From the NCBI GenBank assembly GCA_965116565.1, contig OZ220699.1:3162001-3226000 (forward strand): 64,000 nucleotides of DNA, read 5' to 3'. A program made the translations under genes and the position numbers. The notes under the pieces are model-generated. The model was given only the letters and a program-made list of their open reading frames with translations, was not told where the DNA came from and did not search any database. This document shows positions 1 through 8,189 of this stretch, piece after piece. Position 1 is the stretch's first letter; each line of letters starts with the position of its first letter. This stretch comes from Bin87 sp965116565. Lineage in GTDB: Bacteria; Chloroflexota; Dehalococcoidia; Lucifugimonadales; UBA3495.

Positions 1-1
1 G

Positions 2-1843
2 CTGGCGCCGCCGCGGGTGTCGGAAAGCGATGCTTACATGGCGCTCGATCCTCAAACACGCCGGAACCTGGAATTGTTCGAGGCGGGCAGGCTGGACTCC
101 CGCGATCACTCGCTGCTGGCGGCTCTGGACGACACGCGGACGGCCATGGGCGCCCGCCTGCTGCGGAGATGGCTGGGCAGGCCGCTGCTGGACCTGGAGC
201 GGTTGGAGCGTCGTCTGGATGCAGTTGAATTGTTTTTCGATGACGCTTTCCGTCGTGACGACGCGGTCGCCGCGTTATCCGACGTTGCGGACCTGGAACG
301 GATCCTGACGCGCATCCAGACCCAAAACGCGCCGCCTCGGGACCTGCTGGCGTTACTACAGAGCCTGAAGGCAGCCGAACGTCTGGAGCCCGCGCTGGCA
401 GGCGGCGGCGCGGAAAACGTGGCCTGGCTGGCCGTTGGTCTGCGGCCGCTGCCGGATGTGGCGAACCTCGTCGATGCGGCAATTGCGGACGAACCGTCGA
501 CGCATCCCGGCGACGGCGGCGTGATCAAGGAAGGCTTTTCACCAGAGTTGGACCGGATCCGTTCGATGGCCAGCGATGCGCGGGGCTTCATCGCCGGCCT
601 TGAATCCCAGGAGCGCGAACGCACCGGCATCCGAAACCTAAAGGTGGGTTTCAATCAGGTATTTGGCTACTACATCGAGGTCAGCCGATCCAACCTGGAT
701 CGGGTGCCCGACCACTATCAACGCCGGCAGACTTTGACGAACGGGGAACGCTACATCACGCCGGAACTCAAAGAGTACGAGAGCCAGGTGCTGGACGCCC
801 GCGACAGATTGGAACAACTGGAACGAACCCTGTACCGGCAGGTGTGTCAGCAGATCGCCGACCACGCCGATGCCATCGCGCGGCTGGCGGCGGCCATAGC
901 CCGGGTTGACGTGTTCGCAAGCATGGCGAATATCGCGGCGCGGCATGGGTATGCGCGGCCCAGGTTGGATAACGGCACCGCGATCAATATCACGGGGGGT
1001 CGCCACCCGGTAGTGGAACGGGTGCAAGGATCCGGAGAATTTGTACCCAACGACGCATCCATGGACGCTGAAGACGCCCAGATCATGCTGATTACCGGGC
1101 CGAACATGGCGGGAAAATCGACCTACATCCGGCAGGTCGCAATTATCGTCCTGATGGCGCAGGTGGGGAGTTTCGTGCCGGCAACTTCTGCCTCCATCGG
1201 ACTGGTGGACCGGATTTTCACGCGGGTGGGATTGCAGGATGACCTGGCAACCGGGCAATCCACCTTCATGGTGGAGATGGTTGAAACCGCGGCGATACTC
1301 AACCATGCGACCTGGCGCTCACTGGTGATCCTGGACGAAATCGGGCGCGGCACCAGCACCTACGACGGGTTGTCCATAGCCCGCGCCGTTGTTGAGCATC
1401 TACACAACAATCCCAAGGTCAGCTGCAAAACACTGTTCGCCACCCACTACCACGAGTTGACCGACCTGGCGGCGACGCTGCCGGGCGTGCGGAACTACAG
1501 GGTGGCGGTGTCCGAGGAGGATGGGCGGGTGGCATTCCTGCACCGCATAGTTCCGGGTGGAGCGGATCGTTCATACGGGGTCCACGTGGCGATGCTGGCC
1601 GGCATGCCGACATCGGTGGTGAACCGGGCGCAGGAACTGCTGACCGAGTTGGAGCGGGACAAACCCGATGGACAAGGCAAACGGCGCCGCAAATCTCCGC
1701 CTCCCCAGCTCGCGCTGCCGCTGTTCGACCAAGAGGACACGGAACTCGCCCGAGCTATTCTCGAGATGGACATTGGTAACCTGACGCCGCTGGAAGCGAT
1801 CAACAAGCTGTACGAGTTGCAGGAGCAGGCTCGGAAAGCATGA
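2..1843 (+). CDS. mutS: DNA mismatch repair protein MutS, 5' part cut by window edge
   Basis: Mismatch-recognition ATPase that binds mispaired bases and recruits MutL. The reading frame is open to the left edge, so the mismatch-binding N-terminus is missing: about 613 residues are visible against a usual 850-900. The fragment begins near the lever domain (YMALDPQTRRNLELFE), continues through the clamp (GFNQVFGYYIEVS) and contains the ABC-type ATPase. Walker A GPNMAGKST lies near 1097-1123, Walker B VILDEIGRGTST near 1327-1360, followed by the conserved FATHYHEL histidine region. The C-terminal helix ends normally. It lies upstream of mutL (2999-4741) with two small genes between, so repair genes are clustered here. 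Identity is certain; only the 5' end is unknown. Confidence 0.98.
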   Translation: MAPPRVSESDAYMALDPQTRRNLELFEAGRLDSRDHSLLAALDDTRTAMGARLLRRWLGRPLLDLERLERRLDAVELFFDDAFRRDDAVAALSDVADLERILTRIQTQNAPPRDLLALLQSLKAAERLEPALAGGGAENVAWLAVGLRPLPDVANLVDAAIADEPSTHPGDGGVIKEGFSPELDRIRSMASDARGFIAGLESQERERTGIRNLKVGFNQVFGYYIEVSRSNLDRVPDHYQRRQTLTNGERYITPELKEYESQVLDARDRLEQLERTLYRQVCQQIADHADAIARLAAAIARVDVFASMANIAARHGYARPRLDNGTAINITGGRHPVVERVQGSGEFVPNDASMDAEDAQIMLITGPNMAGKSTYIRQVAIIVLMAQVGSFVPATSASIGLVDRIFTRVGLQDDLATGQSTFMVEMVETAAILNHATWRSLVILDEIGRGTSTYDGLSIARAVVEHLHNNPKVSCKTLFATHYHELTDLAATLPGVRNYRVAVSEEDGRVAFLHRIVPGGADRSYGVHVAMLAGMPTSVVNRAQELLTELERDKPDGQGKRRRKSPPPQLALPLFDQEDTELARAILEMDIGNLTPLEAINKLYELQEQARKA

Positions 1844-2003
1844 TTCGTGGCGTGGTCCCCACAATTTACAGAAAATTTACTTTCGGGCCGCAACCACGGT
1901 GTGCGCACGGGTATAGAATGGCCTGAGCCTGATGAACTTTTTGCACGTAGGATAGAGTCTTTTGTGATCGCGATAGCTTAGAGAACGTAGTGGGAATTCC
2001 GTA

Positions 2004-2009
2004 TATACT
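2004..2009 (+). promoter_or_regulatory. candidate -10 element (TATACT)
   Basis: TATACT lies 57 bases upstream of the ATG of the selenoprotein candidate, in the 222-base gap after mutS. No convincing -35 is seen at 17 bases. It resembles the -10 elements before leuS and other genes in this window. Confidence 0.35.
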
Positions 2010-2065
2010 GTGCAATCAGTCGGCAAACCAGAATATCGAGATTGACTTCGAGTGGAGACGGTGAA

Positions 2066-2428
2066 ATGGCTAATTCGGCGATGATCTATTGGTGGCCGCG
2101 TTGAAGTAGTTGCCGCAAAGTGCGGGAGTTGCTCGTGCAGAACGGCGTCACGGTAACTGAACGGGACTATTTCAAGGAACCGTTTACCGAGCAGGAACTC
2201 AGCGACCTGGTGGCGGAAGTGGGAGATCCGGGCGTGAGCGCCATGTTCGCCAGCCGGAGCCCGTCGTTGAAAAAGATGGGTCTCACGGCGGCTGAACTAT
2301 CGGATGAACGCAAATTCTCCCTGATGCTGGAGGAGCCCCGGCTGGTACGCCGGCCTCTGGTGCGCCTGGGGGGCACGCTTTTGATCGGGGCCAGCGTCAA
2401 GGCCATCACGGAAGCCCTAAACGGGTGA
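2066..2428 (+). CDS. ArsC/Spx-family thiol oxidoreductase-like protein with in-frame TGA (probable selenocysteine)
   Basis: 120-residue thioredoxin-fold protein of the ArsC/Spx/YffB family if TGA at 2102-2104 is read as selenocysteine (residue 13). Read-through gives MIYWWPR-U-SSCRKVREL, matching the family's PxCxxCRK redox motif, so the TGA replaces exactly the first catalytic cysteine and Cys16 is kept. Downstream are the family's acidic helix (EQELSDLVAEVG) and the EEPRLVRRPLV segment. The ATG at 2066 has GGAG at 2054-2057, 8 bases upstream. A start at GTG 2120 would delete the whole active site and first strand. A hairpin follows the TGA directly (2105-2133). The alternative is a nonsense-mutated pseudogene, but nothing else in the frame is damaged. 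Substrate is unknown: arsenate, or a general thiol-disulfide role. Confidence 0.75.
2105..2133 (+). promoter_or_regulatory. putative bacterial SECIS-like hairpin
   Basis: Immediately 3' of the in-frame TGA. Stem CCGC (2113-2116)/GCGG (2122-2125) closes a five-base loop AAAGT (2117-2121). After one G-G mismatch the stem extends by seven more pairs, several of them G-T, out to 2105/2133. Position and shape fit a bacterial SECIS. The TGA-to-loop distance (12 bases) is shorter than the commonly quoted 16-37, and the loop G is not in the first two positions, so the match is imperfect. Confidence 0.45.
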
Positions 2429-2470
2429 GGAAAACGCATCTGCCACGGACCGCCAACGCGACGACCTGCC

Positions 2471-2908
2471 ATGAAAATCTTTTTTGATGTGGACTACACC
2501 ATCCTGGGACTGGACGACACCCTGCGTCCAGGTACCATAGACACTTTCCAAAAACTGCTGGACGACGGCCACGAAATCTACATCTGGTCCGGGATGGGCG
2601 AGCGATGGGAGGTCATCGAGAAGCACGAGCTGGAAAGGTTCGTGAGTGGGGTCTACGAGAAGCCGACGCACCATTACCATGAGCGCCTGGAGGAACTTAA
2701 GGTTCCATTCGAACCGGAATTCGTCATCGACGACTATCCGGAAATTGTGGCGGCGTTTGGGGGCGTCTGGGTGCCTCCGTATTTCTTTTCCCGGAGCGTT
2801 GACCACGAAATGGACCGGATCTACCGGATCATCTGCGACTTTTCGGAAACGGGCGATTCCGAGGACCGGCAATACAGAGCGAAGGGCACGAAGATTCCAC
2901 TGTTCTAG
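2471..2908 (+). CDS. small HAD-like phosphatase/hydrolase domain protein
   Basis: 145-residue haloacid dehalogenase-like protein. Motif I FFDVDYTIL at the N-terminus carries the nucleophile and acid/base aspartates (DxDxT). IYIWSGMGERW supplies the motif II Ser region, and EFVIDDYPE resembles motif IV. There is no large cap domain, so it may act on a macromolecular or large substrate. It sits between the selenoprotein candidate and mutL on the same strand. The substrate cannot be told from sequence. Confidence 0.8.
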   Translation: MKIFFDVDYTILGLDDTLRPGTIDTFQKLLDDGHEIYIWSGMGERWEVIEKHELERFVSGVYEKPTHHYHERLEELKVPFEPEFVIDDYPEIVAAFGGVWVPPYFFSRSVDHEMDRIYRIICDFSETGDSEDRQYRAKGTKIPLF

Positions 2909-2998
2909 TTTGCAGTTCCGTTCGCAAAATGCCGGCGCCTTGGCGAATCAAACCAAGGCGCCGTCGGCATTAAAATGGTTGACGAGGTAACTCCCAAA

Positions 2999-4741
2999 AT
3001 GCCGATTCGCCAACTACCCCAAAACGTGGCCGCGCAGATTGCGGCGGGCGAGGTCGTGGAGCGTCCGGCCTCGGTGGTCAAGGAGTTGGTTGAAAACTCC
3101 CTGGACGCGGGGGCGAAGCGCATCTCGGTGTCGGTCAGCGGGGGCGGCGTTACGGATATACGGGTCTCGGACGACGGTTCCGGGATCGCTGCCGACGAGC
3201 TGGCGCTGGCGTTCCGGCATCACGCCACCAGCAAACTGGCGACGGCCGCCGACCTGGAGAGTGTGGGCACGCTCGGGTTCCGGGGAGAAGCGCTTCCGAG
3301 CATTGCCGCAGTGGCGAGGGTGACGTGCACGACCAGGACCGCCGACGAGGAAACCGGGGCGCGGATCGAATTTCGCTATGGAGACCTGGTGGCGGAGGAA
3401 CCGGTGGGTTGTCCGGTGGGCACCACGGTGCAGGTGGTCGAACTGTTCGGAAACGTACCGGCGCGGCGCAGGTTCCTACGGTCGGCGGCGGCGGAGACCG
3501 CGCGCATCCAGGAGGTGGCGACCCGCTACGCGCTGGCCTACCCGGATGTGCGGTTCACGTTGAGCGCGGACGGCCGGGAACAGGTCAACACCACGGGAAA
3601 CGACAACCTGCAGGATACGATTCTCGCGCTGTACGGGCGGGACGTCGCATCTCGTATGCTGCCCGTGTCGGGGACCGACGGCGAGGCGGCGATCCACGGG
3701 TACACCAGCGCACCCGATCTCAACCGGCACAACCGGTCACACATCACGCTGTTGGTGAACCGGCGCTGGGTGTACCACCGCTCGATCATGTATGCCATCG
3801 AGCAGGCCTACCGGGGAACGCTGCCCGACCGACGCTACCCGCTGGCCGTGATCGACCTCGACCTGCCGGCGGCGGAGGTGGACGTCAATTCCCATCCGAC
3901 CAAGCGTGAAGTACGGTTTCGGAACGAGAACCGGATATTCTCGGCGGTGCAGCGCGCGGTAAGCGACACGCTGGTGGCGCATGCTCCGGTGCGGCAAGTA
4001 TCGCGTTCGTTCAGCGTGCCCGGCGAGGCCGACGCGGTCCAGGGCGGTTTTGCGTCGAGGCCGGCCCAGCCCCGGCGAGATCGGGTAGAGACGGCGGGGG
4101 CGGATTCCCTGGCGCTGCCGACGACCGGGCTTGCGCCGCCCGGTGGGTCTTTGCGGGACGTGCTGACCGGATTGCGCGTGGTCGGGCAGATCCGGCAGAC
4201 CTACATCGTCGCGGAAGGGAATGAGGGGATGTACCTGGTGGACCAGCACGCGGCCCACGAACGGGTGGTGTACGACCGGATCAGGCAGGGCGACGGACCA
4301 CGGGAGTACGTGGCCCAACCGTTGTTGGCGCCAACGCCGGTGGAGTTGAACCTGGCGCAGTCCGCGACACTGCAGGAATACGCGGAAATGCTCGCGGAAT
4401 ACGGATTCCAACTGGAGCCGTTCGGAGGGGATGCGTGGCTGGTGAGGGCGGTTCCGGCGACGCTGACGGCGCGAAACAACCCGGAGCCGGCGGCGGCGCT
4501 GATCAACCTGCTGGACGCGGTATCGGTGGAGCAGGTGGTGATGGAACGGGAGGATGCGTTGGCCGCAACCATCGCTTGCCATGGGGCCGTGCGGGCCGGA
4601 GACACTCTCAGCACCGAGGAGATGGACGGGCTTTTGCGTCAACTGGAAAAGACGGAAAACCCGCACAACTGCCCGCACGGGCGGCCGACAGTGGTCCACT
4701 TCACCGAATACCAACTGGAGAGGGAGTTCGGACGGCGCTAG
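2999..4741 (+). CDS. mutL: DNA mismatch repair protein MutL
   Basis: Mismatch-repair GHKL ATPase and matchmaker between MutS and downstream factors. The N-terminus IRQLPQNVAAQIAAGEVVER is the canonical MutL start. ATPase motifs are VENSLDAGA, DDGSGI and GTLGFRGEAL. A proline-rich linker separates the C-terminal dimerisation domain, which carries DQHAAHERVVYD, an ACHGAVRAGD segment and NPHNCPHGRP. These C-terminal motifs mark the endonuclease-type MutL; the last acidic position of DQHA(X)2E(X)4E is Asp instead of Glu. ATG 2999 is preferred, with GAGG at 2984-2987 and a fit to family length; ATG 2975 would add eight residues. Together with mutS it indicates a MutH-independent repair system. Confidence 0.97.
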   Translation: MPIRQLPQNVAAQIAAGEVVERPASVVKELVENSLDAGAKRISVSVSGGGVTDIRVSDDGSGIAADELALAFRHHATSKLATAADLESVGTLGFRGEALPSIAAVARVTCTTRTADEETGARIEFRYGDLVAEEPVGCPVGTTVQVVELFGNVPARRRFLRSAAAETARIQEVATRYALAYPDVRFTLSADGREQVNTTGNDNLQDTILALYGRDVASRMLPVSGTDGEAAIHGYTSAPDLNRHNRSHITLLVNRRWVYHRSIMYAIEQAYRGTLPDRRYPLAVIDLDLPAAEVDVNSHPTKREVRFRNENRIFSAVQRAVSDTLVAHAPVRQVSRSFSVPGEADAVQGGFASRPAQPRRDRVETAGADSLALPTTGLAPPGGSLRDVLTGLRVVGQIRQTYIVAEGNEGMYLVDQHAAHERVVYDRIRQGDGPREYVAQPLLAPTPVELNLAQSATLQEYAEMLAEYGFQLEPFGGDAWLVRAVPATLTARNNPEPAAALINLLDAVSVEQVVMEREDALAATIACHGAVRAGDTLSTEEMDGLLRQLEKTENPHNCPHGRPTVVHFTEYQLEREFGRR

Positions 4742-4753
4742 GTGGTGGACAGG

Positions 4754-4784
4754 AAAAAGGGCAGCCACTCGACTGCCCCTTCAC
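4754..4784. terminator. hairpin between convergent mutL and the small minus-strand gene
   Basis: GGGCAG (4759-4764) pairs with CTGCCC (4773-4778) around an eight-base loop. It is flanked by AAAAA on the left and a short C/T run on the right, so it could terminate transcription from both sides. Confidence 0.5.
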
Positions 4785-4801
4785 GTGTCAATGTGTAAGG
4801 C

Positions 4802-5011
4802 CTAGCGGCGCGGGTCGGTGCGCGGGTCCTGCGCCGGATGGAAGATGGAATCGGGTCCGGGGAACTCGTCAGCGGCTTCTGCGGACTGCTTCGGACGACC
4901 GAAAGGCATCAGGGCGGCCAGCACCGCAGCGCCGGCCGCGCCGATGCCGAGTACGCCCAGAAAGCGGCGGCGGGAAGTTCCTTGTTGAGCACTCTCGATC
5001 TGTTCGGGCAC
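4802..5011 (-). CDS. small protein with twin-arginine-like signal/anchor
   Basis: A 69-residue product. Residues about 13-35 read SRRRFLGVLGIG followed by an Ala-rich hydrophobic stretch, the pattern of a Tat signal or N-terminal membrane anchor. A short polar tail rich in Pro and Asp (EFPGPDSIFHPAQDP) follows. GTG 5011 is chosen because GGAG lies ten bases upstream; the open frame reaches 5176 but that extension looks non-coding. It could be the leader of a lost larger Tat substrate or a genuine small exported protein. It is convergent with mutL. Function unknown. Confidence 0.5.
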   Translation of the reverse strand: MPEQIESAQQGTSRRRFLGVLGIGAAGAAVLAALMPFGRPKQSAEAADEFPGPDSIFHPAQDPRTDPRR

Positions 5012-5224
5012 GGTCGGGCATCTCCAAATGCGGTTCTTTCGCGCGAAAATCCTACCAACCGGCCCAACGGATGTCAATGAAAACCGGGCATCATCATCAG
5101 CGCGGGATAGGGCGCAAGGCAGGCACGGAGGCCCGCACGACATTCGAAAAGCGGGGGCGAATGATATTTGCCCCAACGCCTGGTGGTTAGTCGGCGTGGT
5201 GTTTGGGTGGGCTTTCTCCTTTGT

Positions 5225-5312
5225 GGTTCGACGGGCTCAGGATGATGGTTCGACAGGCTCAGGATGATGGTTCGACAGGCTCAGGATGATGGTTCGACAG
5301 GCTCACCATGAG
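5225..5312. repeat. four tandem copies of a 22-bp repeat
   Basis: Units at 5225-5246, 5247-5268, 5269-5290 and 5291-5312, each starting GGTTCGACAGGCTCA. The first has one change (ACGG). The first three end GGATGAT, while the last ends CCATGAG. The motif resembles widespread intergenic repeats of the form GGTTCGACAGGCTCACCATGAG found in many unrelated bacteria. There are no spacers, so it is not CRISPR. Confidence 0.9.
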
Positions 5313-5647
5313 CGGGGTGGTGGGTGTTTTGGTTGGCGTTTTCTCCGTTGGGTTTCGTCAATAGGGTTTCGGGATGATTGGGCGAGAGGCAGGATCTGCG
5401 CATCGTTGTCAGCGTACGGCCGGGTTGGGCACGCAACTATTTGACCTACTTTTCCGTGTACTCAGTGCGCTTGGTGCACACCTGCGCGCGGGCTCGGACA
5501 GTCCCGGGGACACCAGTGGGGCTTATGCCGGTGAGGAGTCAGGTCTTTGAGCGGCGGTTGCCACCTGGGCCGGTTGCGATTTTTACTGACGGGGTTGGCC
5601 GTCGATGCTGGGATTCTGCCTCTCTTTTTCGGGTTGCTAACGCGCGT

Positions 5648-5661
5648 TTTATCTAGATAAA
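5648..5661. promoter_or_regulatory. perfect 14-bp palindrome
   Basis: TTTATCTAGATAAA is self-complementary and AT-rich in a GC-rich background, 188 bases upstream of the HAD gene at 5849. It could be an operator or protein-binding site; no regulator gene is adjacent. Confidence 0.3.
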
Positions 5662-5848
5662 TTCAGGATAGTGGATTTGGTATGGAACGAGCAACGGTGC
5701 GGTGTCAGTGCCTGGAAAATCGCCGGAATTGAATTCGGACGCGGCGCGCGGCCCACTGGGTCATTGAACACTGGACGAGTGTTGAGTAGGATACGCCGCG
5801 CGGCAACCACCGAGATCCGACGCTAACGGGACAACAACGCGGGGAACA

Positions 5849-6544
5849 ATGATTGGCGGCAGGCGCATCACTACGATCACCTTTGACATGGACGATACCC
5901 TATGGGATTTCCAGTCAGCCATGGAGAACGCCCTGCAAGTCACGCTGGAACGGCTGAGGTTGATGGCTCCCGGAGACGCGGCACGGCGACTCACCGTCGA
6001 AAAGATGATGGAGATTCGAGATGAGGTTGCGGATGAGTTGGGCGAGGGCTCAACCACGCAAGAGGAGATCCGGTACACGGCCATGGTGAGGACGGTGGAG
6101 CATGTCGGCTATCGTGCCCGGGGCGCGGCTGAGGAACTGTACCGGCTTTACTGGGAAGCTCGGATCGCAGGGGCGAAGCCGTACGACGACGTGACCGGCG
6201 TCCTTGCGGCGCTCAATGGCAGATTCCGGCTGGGAATCATCTCCAACGGGAACAACACGCCGCAAATGGTCGGAATTGACGACGTTTTCGACTTTACGGT
6301 TTTCGCGCATGAATGTGGATTTCCCAAGCCGGACCCGCGCATTTTCGAGTTTGCGCTGGCGGGATCCGGTGTTGAGCCCCGCACCGTTGCGCACGTCGGC
6401 GACAACCTGCGGAGCGACGTGCTGGGCGCGAACAACTACGGGATTTTCAGCGTGTGGTTGAATCGCGGAGGGTTGAATAACGAGACGGGCATCACGCCGG
6501 ACCTGGAGATTCGCAGCCTGACCGAGCTGCTGCAAATGGTGTGA
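5849..6544 (+). CDS. HAD superfamily IA phosphatase (YjjG/PhoE-like)
   Basis: 231-residue hydrolase with all four HAD motifs: I TFDMDDTLW (nucleophile Asp), II IISNGN, III GFPKPDPRIF (Lys), IV HVGDNLRSD. A helical C1 cap lies between motifs I and II (about residues 25-100). The family includes noncanonical nucleotide phosphatases and general phosphomonoesterases, acting in the cytoplasm. It stands before the aldolase at 6608 with a 63-base gap containing a candidate promoter. Substrate not predictable. Confidence 0.9.
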   Translation: MIGGRRITTITFDMDDTLWDFQSAMENALQVTLERLRLMAPGDAARRLTVEKMMEIRDEVADELGEGSTTQEEIRYTAMVRTVEHVGYRARGAAEELYRLYWEARIAGAKPYDDVTGVLAALNGRFRLGIISNGNNTPQMVGIDDVFDFTVFAHECGFPKPDPRIFEFALAGSGVEPRTVAHVGDNLRSDVLGANNYGIFSVWLNRGGLNNETGITPDLEIRSLTELLQMV

Positions 6545-6569
6545 AGGCAACCGCCCGCGAGAGGTCTGC

Positions 6570-6575
6570 TATGAT
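6570..6575 (+). promoter_or_regulatory. candidate extended -10 (TGC-TATGAT)
   Basis: TGCTATGAT at 6567-6575 lies 33 bases before ATG 6608. The spacing and the TG extension match the other extended -10 boxes in this window. Confidence 0.4.
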
Positions 6576-6607
6576 GTTCGGCAATCGAAATTAAGGAGTT
6601 TGTTCCC

Positions 6608-7393
6608 ATGCAGGAGAACAAAGTCAGGCGCGCATTGCGCGAAAACCGGCTGGCGCTGGGTACCTATGTGACGTTTGCCGACCCGCAGGTGGTGGAGATC
6701 ATCGGCCTGGCCGGATTCGACGCGGCGTTCATCGACATGGAGCACACCACCTTCGACCTGGGCCTGGTCACGCAGATGATCATGGCGGCGGACCTGGTGG
6801 GGGTCACGTCGATGATCCGGATTCCGGGCAACGACGAAAACCTGATATTGCGGCTGCTGGACGCCGGGGCGCAGGGCATCATCATCCCGCACATCGACGG
6901 GCTCGAGGGGGCCAAGCGCGCGGTGGACGCAGTGCGGTACGCGCCGATGGGCCATCGGGGCGGCGCCGGCGGGACGCGGGCGGCACGATTCGGGACCATA
7001 AACTGGGACGAGCACACCCGCACATCCAACGAGAACATCGTGCTGTCGGTGATGACGGAGGACGAGAAGGGCATCAGCGAGATCGGGCAGATCGCGCAAC
7101 TGCCGGGAATAGACCTGGTGTCGATCGGCCCGACCGACTTCTCCGAATACATGGGGATCAGGGACCCGCAGAGTCCCGTGATACGGGCGCGGCTGGAGGA
7201 ACTGGCGGCAGAAGTGAAGGCGGCCGGCGGCGCGAAGCTGTCCATGCCGATGAATCACCCGGCGTTTCCGCTGACGGCCAAGGAACTGCAGGACATGGGC
7301 GTGGGGTACACGCACGTTGCACCGCCGCCCACGGCGCTGCTGCTCAGGTCGTTACAGCAGCGCATAGCGGACATCAAAACTGAGATCGGGTAG
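6608..7393 (+). CDS. HpcH/HpaI family aldolase
   Basis: 261-residue class II (divalent-metal) aldolase of the HpcH/HpaI family, a TIM barrel that cleaves or forms 2-keto-acid aldols such as 4-hydroxy-2-oxo acids. It carries the family signatures GFDAAFIDMEH (metal-site Glu), AGAQGIIIPHID (barrel strand with active-site residues), RYAPMGHRGG and the IGPTDFSEYMG segment. AAGGAG lies ten bases before the ATG. A distant paralogue lies at 25597-26343. Neighbours give no fixed pathway; degradation of hydroxy-keto acids is plausible. Confidence 0.92.
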   Translation: MQENKVRRALRENRLALGTYVTFADPQVVEIIGLAGFDAAFIDMEHTTFDLGLVTQMIMAADLVGVTSMIRIPGNDENLILRLLDAGAQGIIIPHIDGLEGAKRAVDAVRYAPMGHRGGAGGTRAARFGTINWDEHTRTSNENIVLSVMTEDEKGISEIGQIAQLPGIDLVSIGPTDFSEYMGIRDPQSPVIRARLEELAAEVKAAGGAKLSMPMNHPAFPLTAKELQDMGVGYTHVAPPPTALLLRSLQQRIADIKTEIG

Positions 7394-7418
7394 GGTTTGC
7401 GCCGATCGCGTTCCACAC

Positions 7419-8132
7419 GTGTGGCGCGCGTTGACACCTCGGCGCCGGGCGACGCGTTGGGCGATCGCCCTGCTGTTGATTGGGATGCTGGCATTTACAG
7501 CATGTGCCACGCCGCCAGACGCGCTCTCGTCCGAGCGCCCAGAACCGCGGGCGGCCACGCCAGTCGAGACGCCGACCACCGCGCCGGGTTCCGCGAATCC
7601 CACGGCGACACCGGTCGAACCCACCGCAACGGCGTCGCCGACGACCCCACCGACCGCGGGGCCAACTGCCGTGCCGACGGCTGCACCCGTTCTTACAGAC
7701 ACGCCGGAGCCGACGGCGACACCGTTGCCGGACGGGCCGTTGGTTCACATCGGCGACACCGTGTACGCGGTGGACCTTGCCGTCACGCCGGAGGAACGGA
7801 CGCAGGGGCTATCGGGGCGGCCGTCCATGGACGCCCAGCGGGGGATGCTCTTCGTGTACGATGAGGATGGGGCGCGCACGTTCTGGATGCCCGACATGCA
7901 CTTTCCGCTGGACATGGTGTGGATCCGGGCGGACTGCACCGTGGCGGGCGTAACGGCGGACGTGCCCAATCCACCGCTGGATACGCCGAGGGACCAGCTG
8001 GAGCTGTACCCGTCTGCAGGAATGGTACGGTTCATCCTGGAGCTCAACGCGGGACAGGCGGCGCAGAATGGAATTGAGGCCGGCGATGCGGTGACATTCG
8101 GCGGCGATATCGTCGGGCAGTGGGATTGCTGA
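7419..8132 (+). CDS. DUF192 domain lipoprotein
   Basis: 237-residue exported lipoprotein. A basic N-terminus and hydrophobic core end in the lipobox LAFTAC (Cys about residue 29), then a roughly 75-residue Thr/Pro/Ala-rich linker typical of surface-anchored proteins, and a DUF192 domain from about 105 (AVTPEERTQGLSGRPS, RGMLFVYDE, TFWMPDMHFPLDMVWI). The DUF192 function is not established. The GTG start is assumed because it gives a proper signal peptide. It lies downstream of the aldolase with only 25 bases between. Confidence 0.88.
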   Translation: MWRALTPRRRATRWAIALLLIGMLAFTACATPPDALSSERPEPRAATPVETPTTAPGSANPTATPVEPTATASPTTPPTAGPTAVPTAAPVLTDTPEPTATPLPDGPLVHIGDTVYAVDLAVTPEERTQGLSGRPSMDAQRGMLFVYDEDGARTFWMPDMHFPLDMVWIRADCTVAGVTADVPNPPLDTPRDQLELYPSAGMVRFILELNAGQAAQNGIEAGDAVTFGGDIVGQWDC

Positions 8133-8189
8133 TATGCAGCGCCCACCAGCAGACAAACAACCCAGAATCAAGACAAGGATGAATCATCA

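Larger units (their letters stand above)
5012..5848. other. long intergenic region with tandem repeats, no convincing gene
   Basis: 837 bases between a leftward small gene and a rightward HAD gene. It contains four 22-bp tandem repeats (5225-5312) and a perfect 14-bp palindrome (5648-5661). A 92-codon open frame at 5378-5656 has no Shine-Dalgarno, low-complexity Arg/Val-rich content and no recognisable domain, and is not called. Confidence 0.6.

Noticed and set aside
2120..2428. Ordinary gene starting at GTG 2120 instead of a TGA-read-through gene
   Set aside because: This start removes the conserved first strand and redox motif and has no Shine-Dalgarno, whereas ATG 2066 has one. Read-through explains more, though a pseudogene cannot be fully excluded.
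5378..5656. 92-codon plus-strand open frame
   Set aside because: No ribosome site, no domain, composition typical of random GC-rich sequence; the rest of the spacer is also non-coding.
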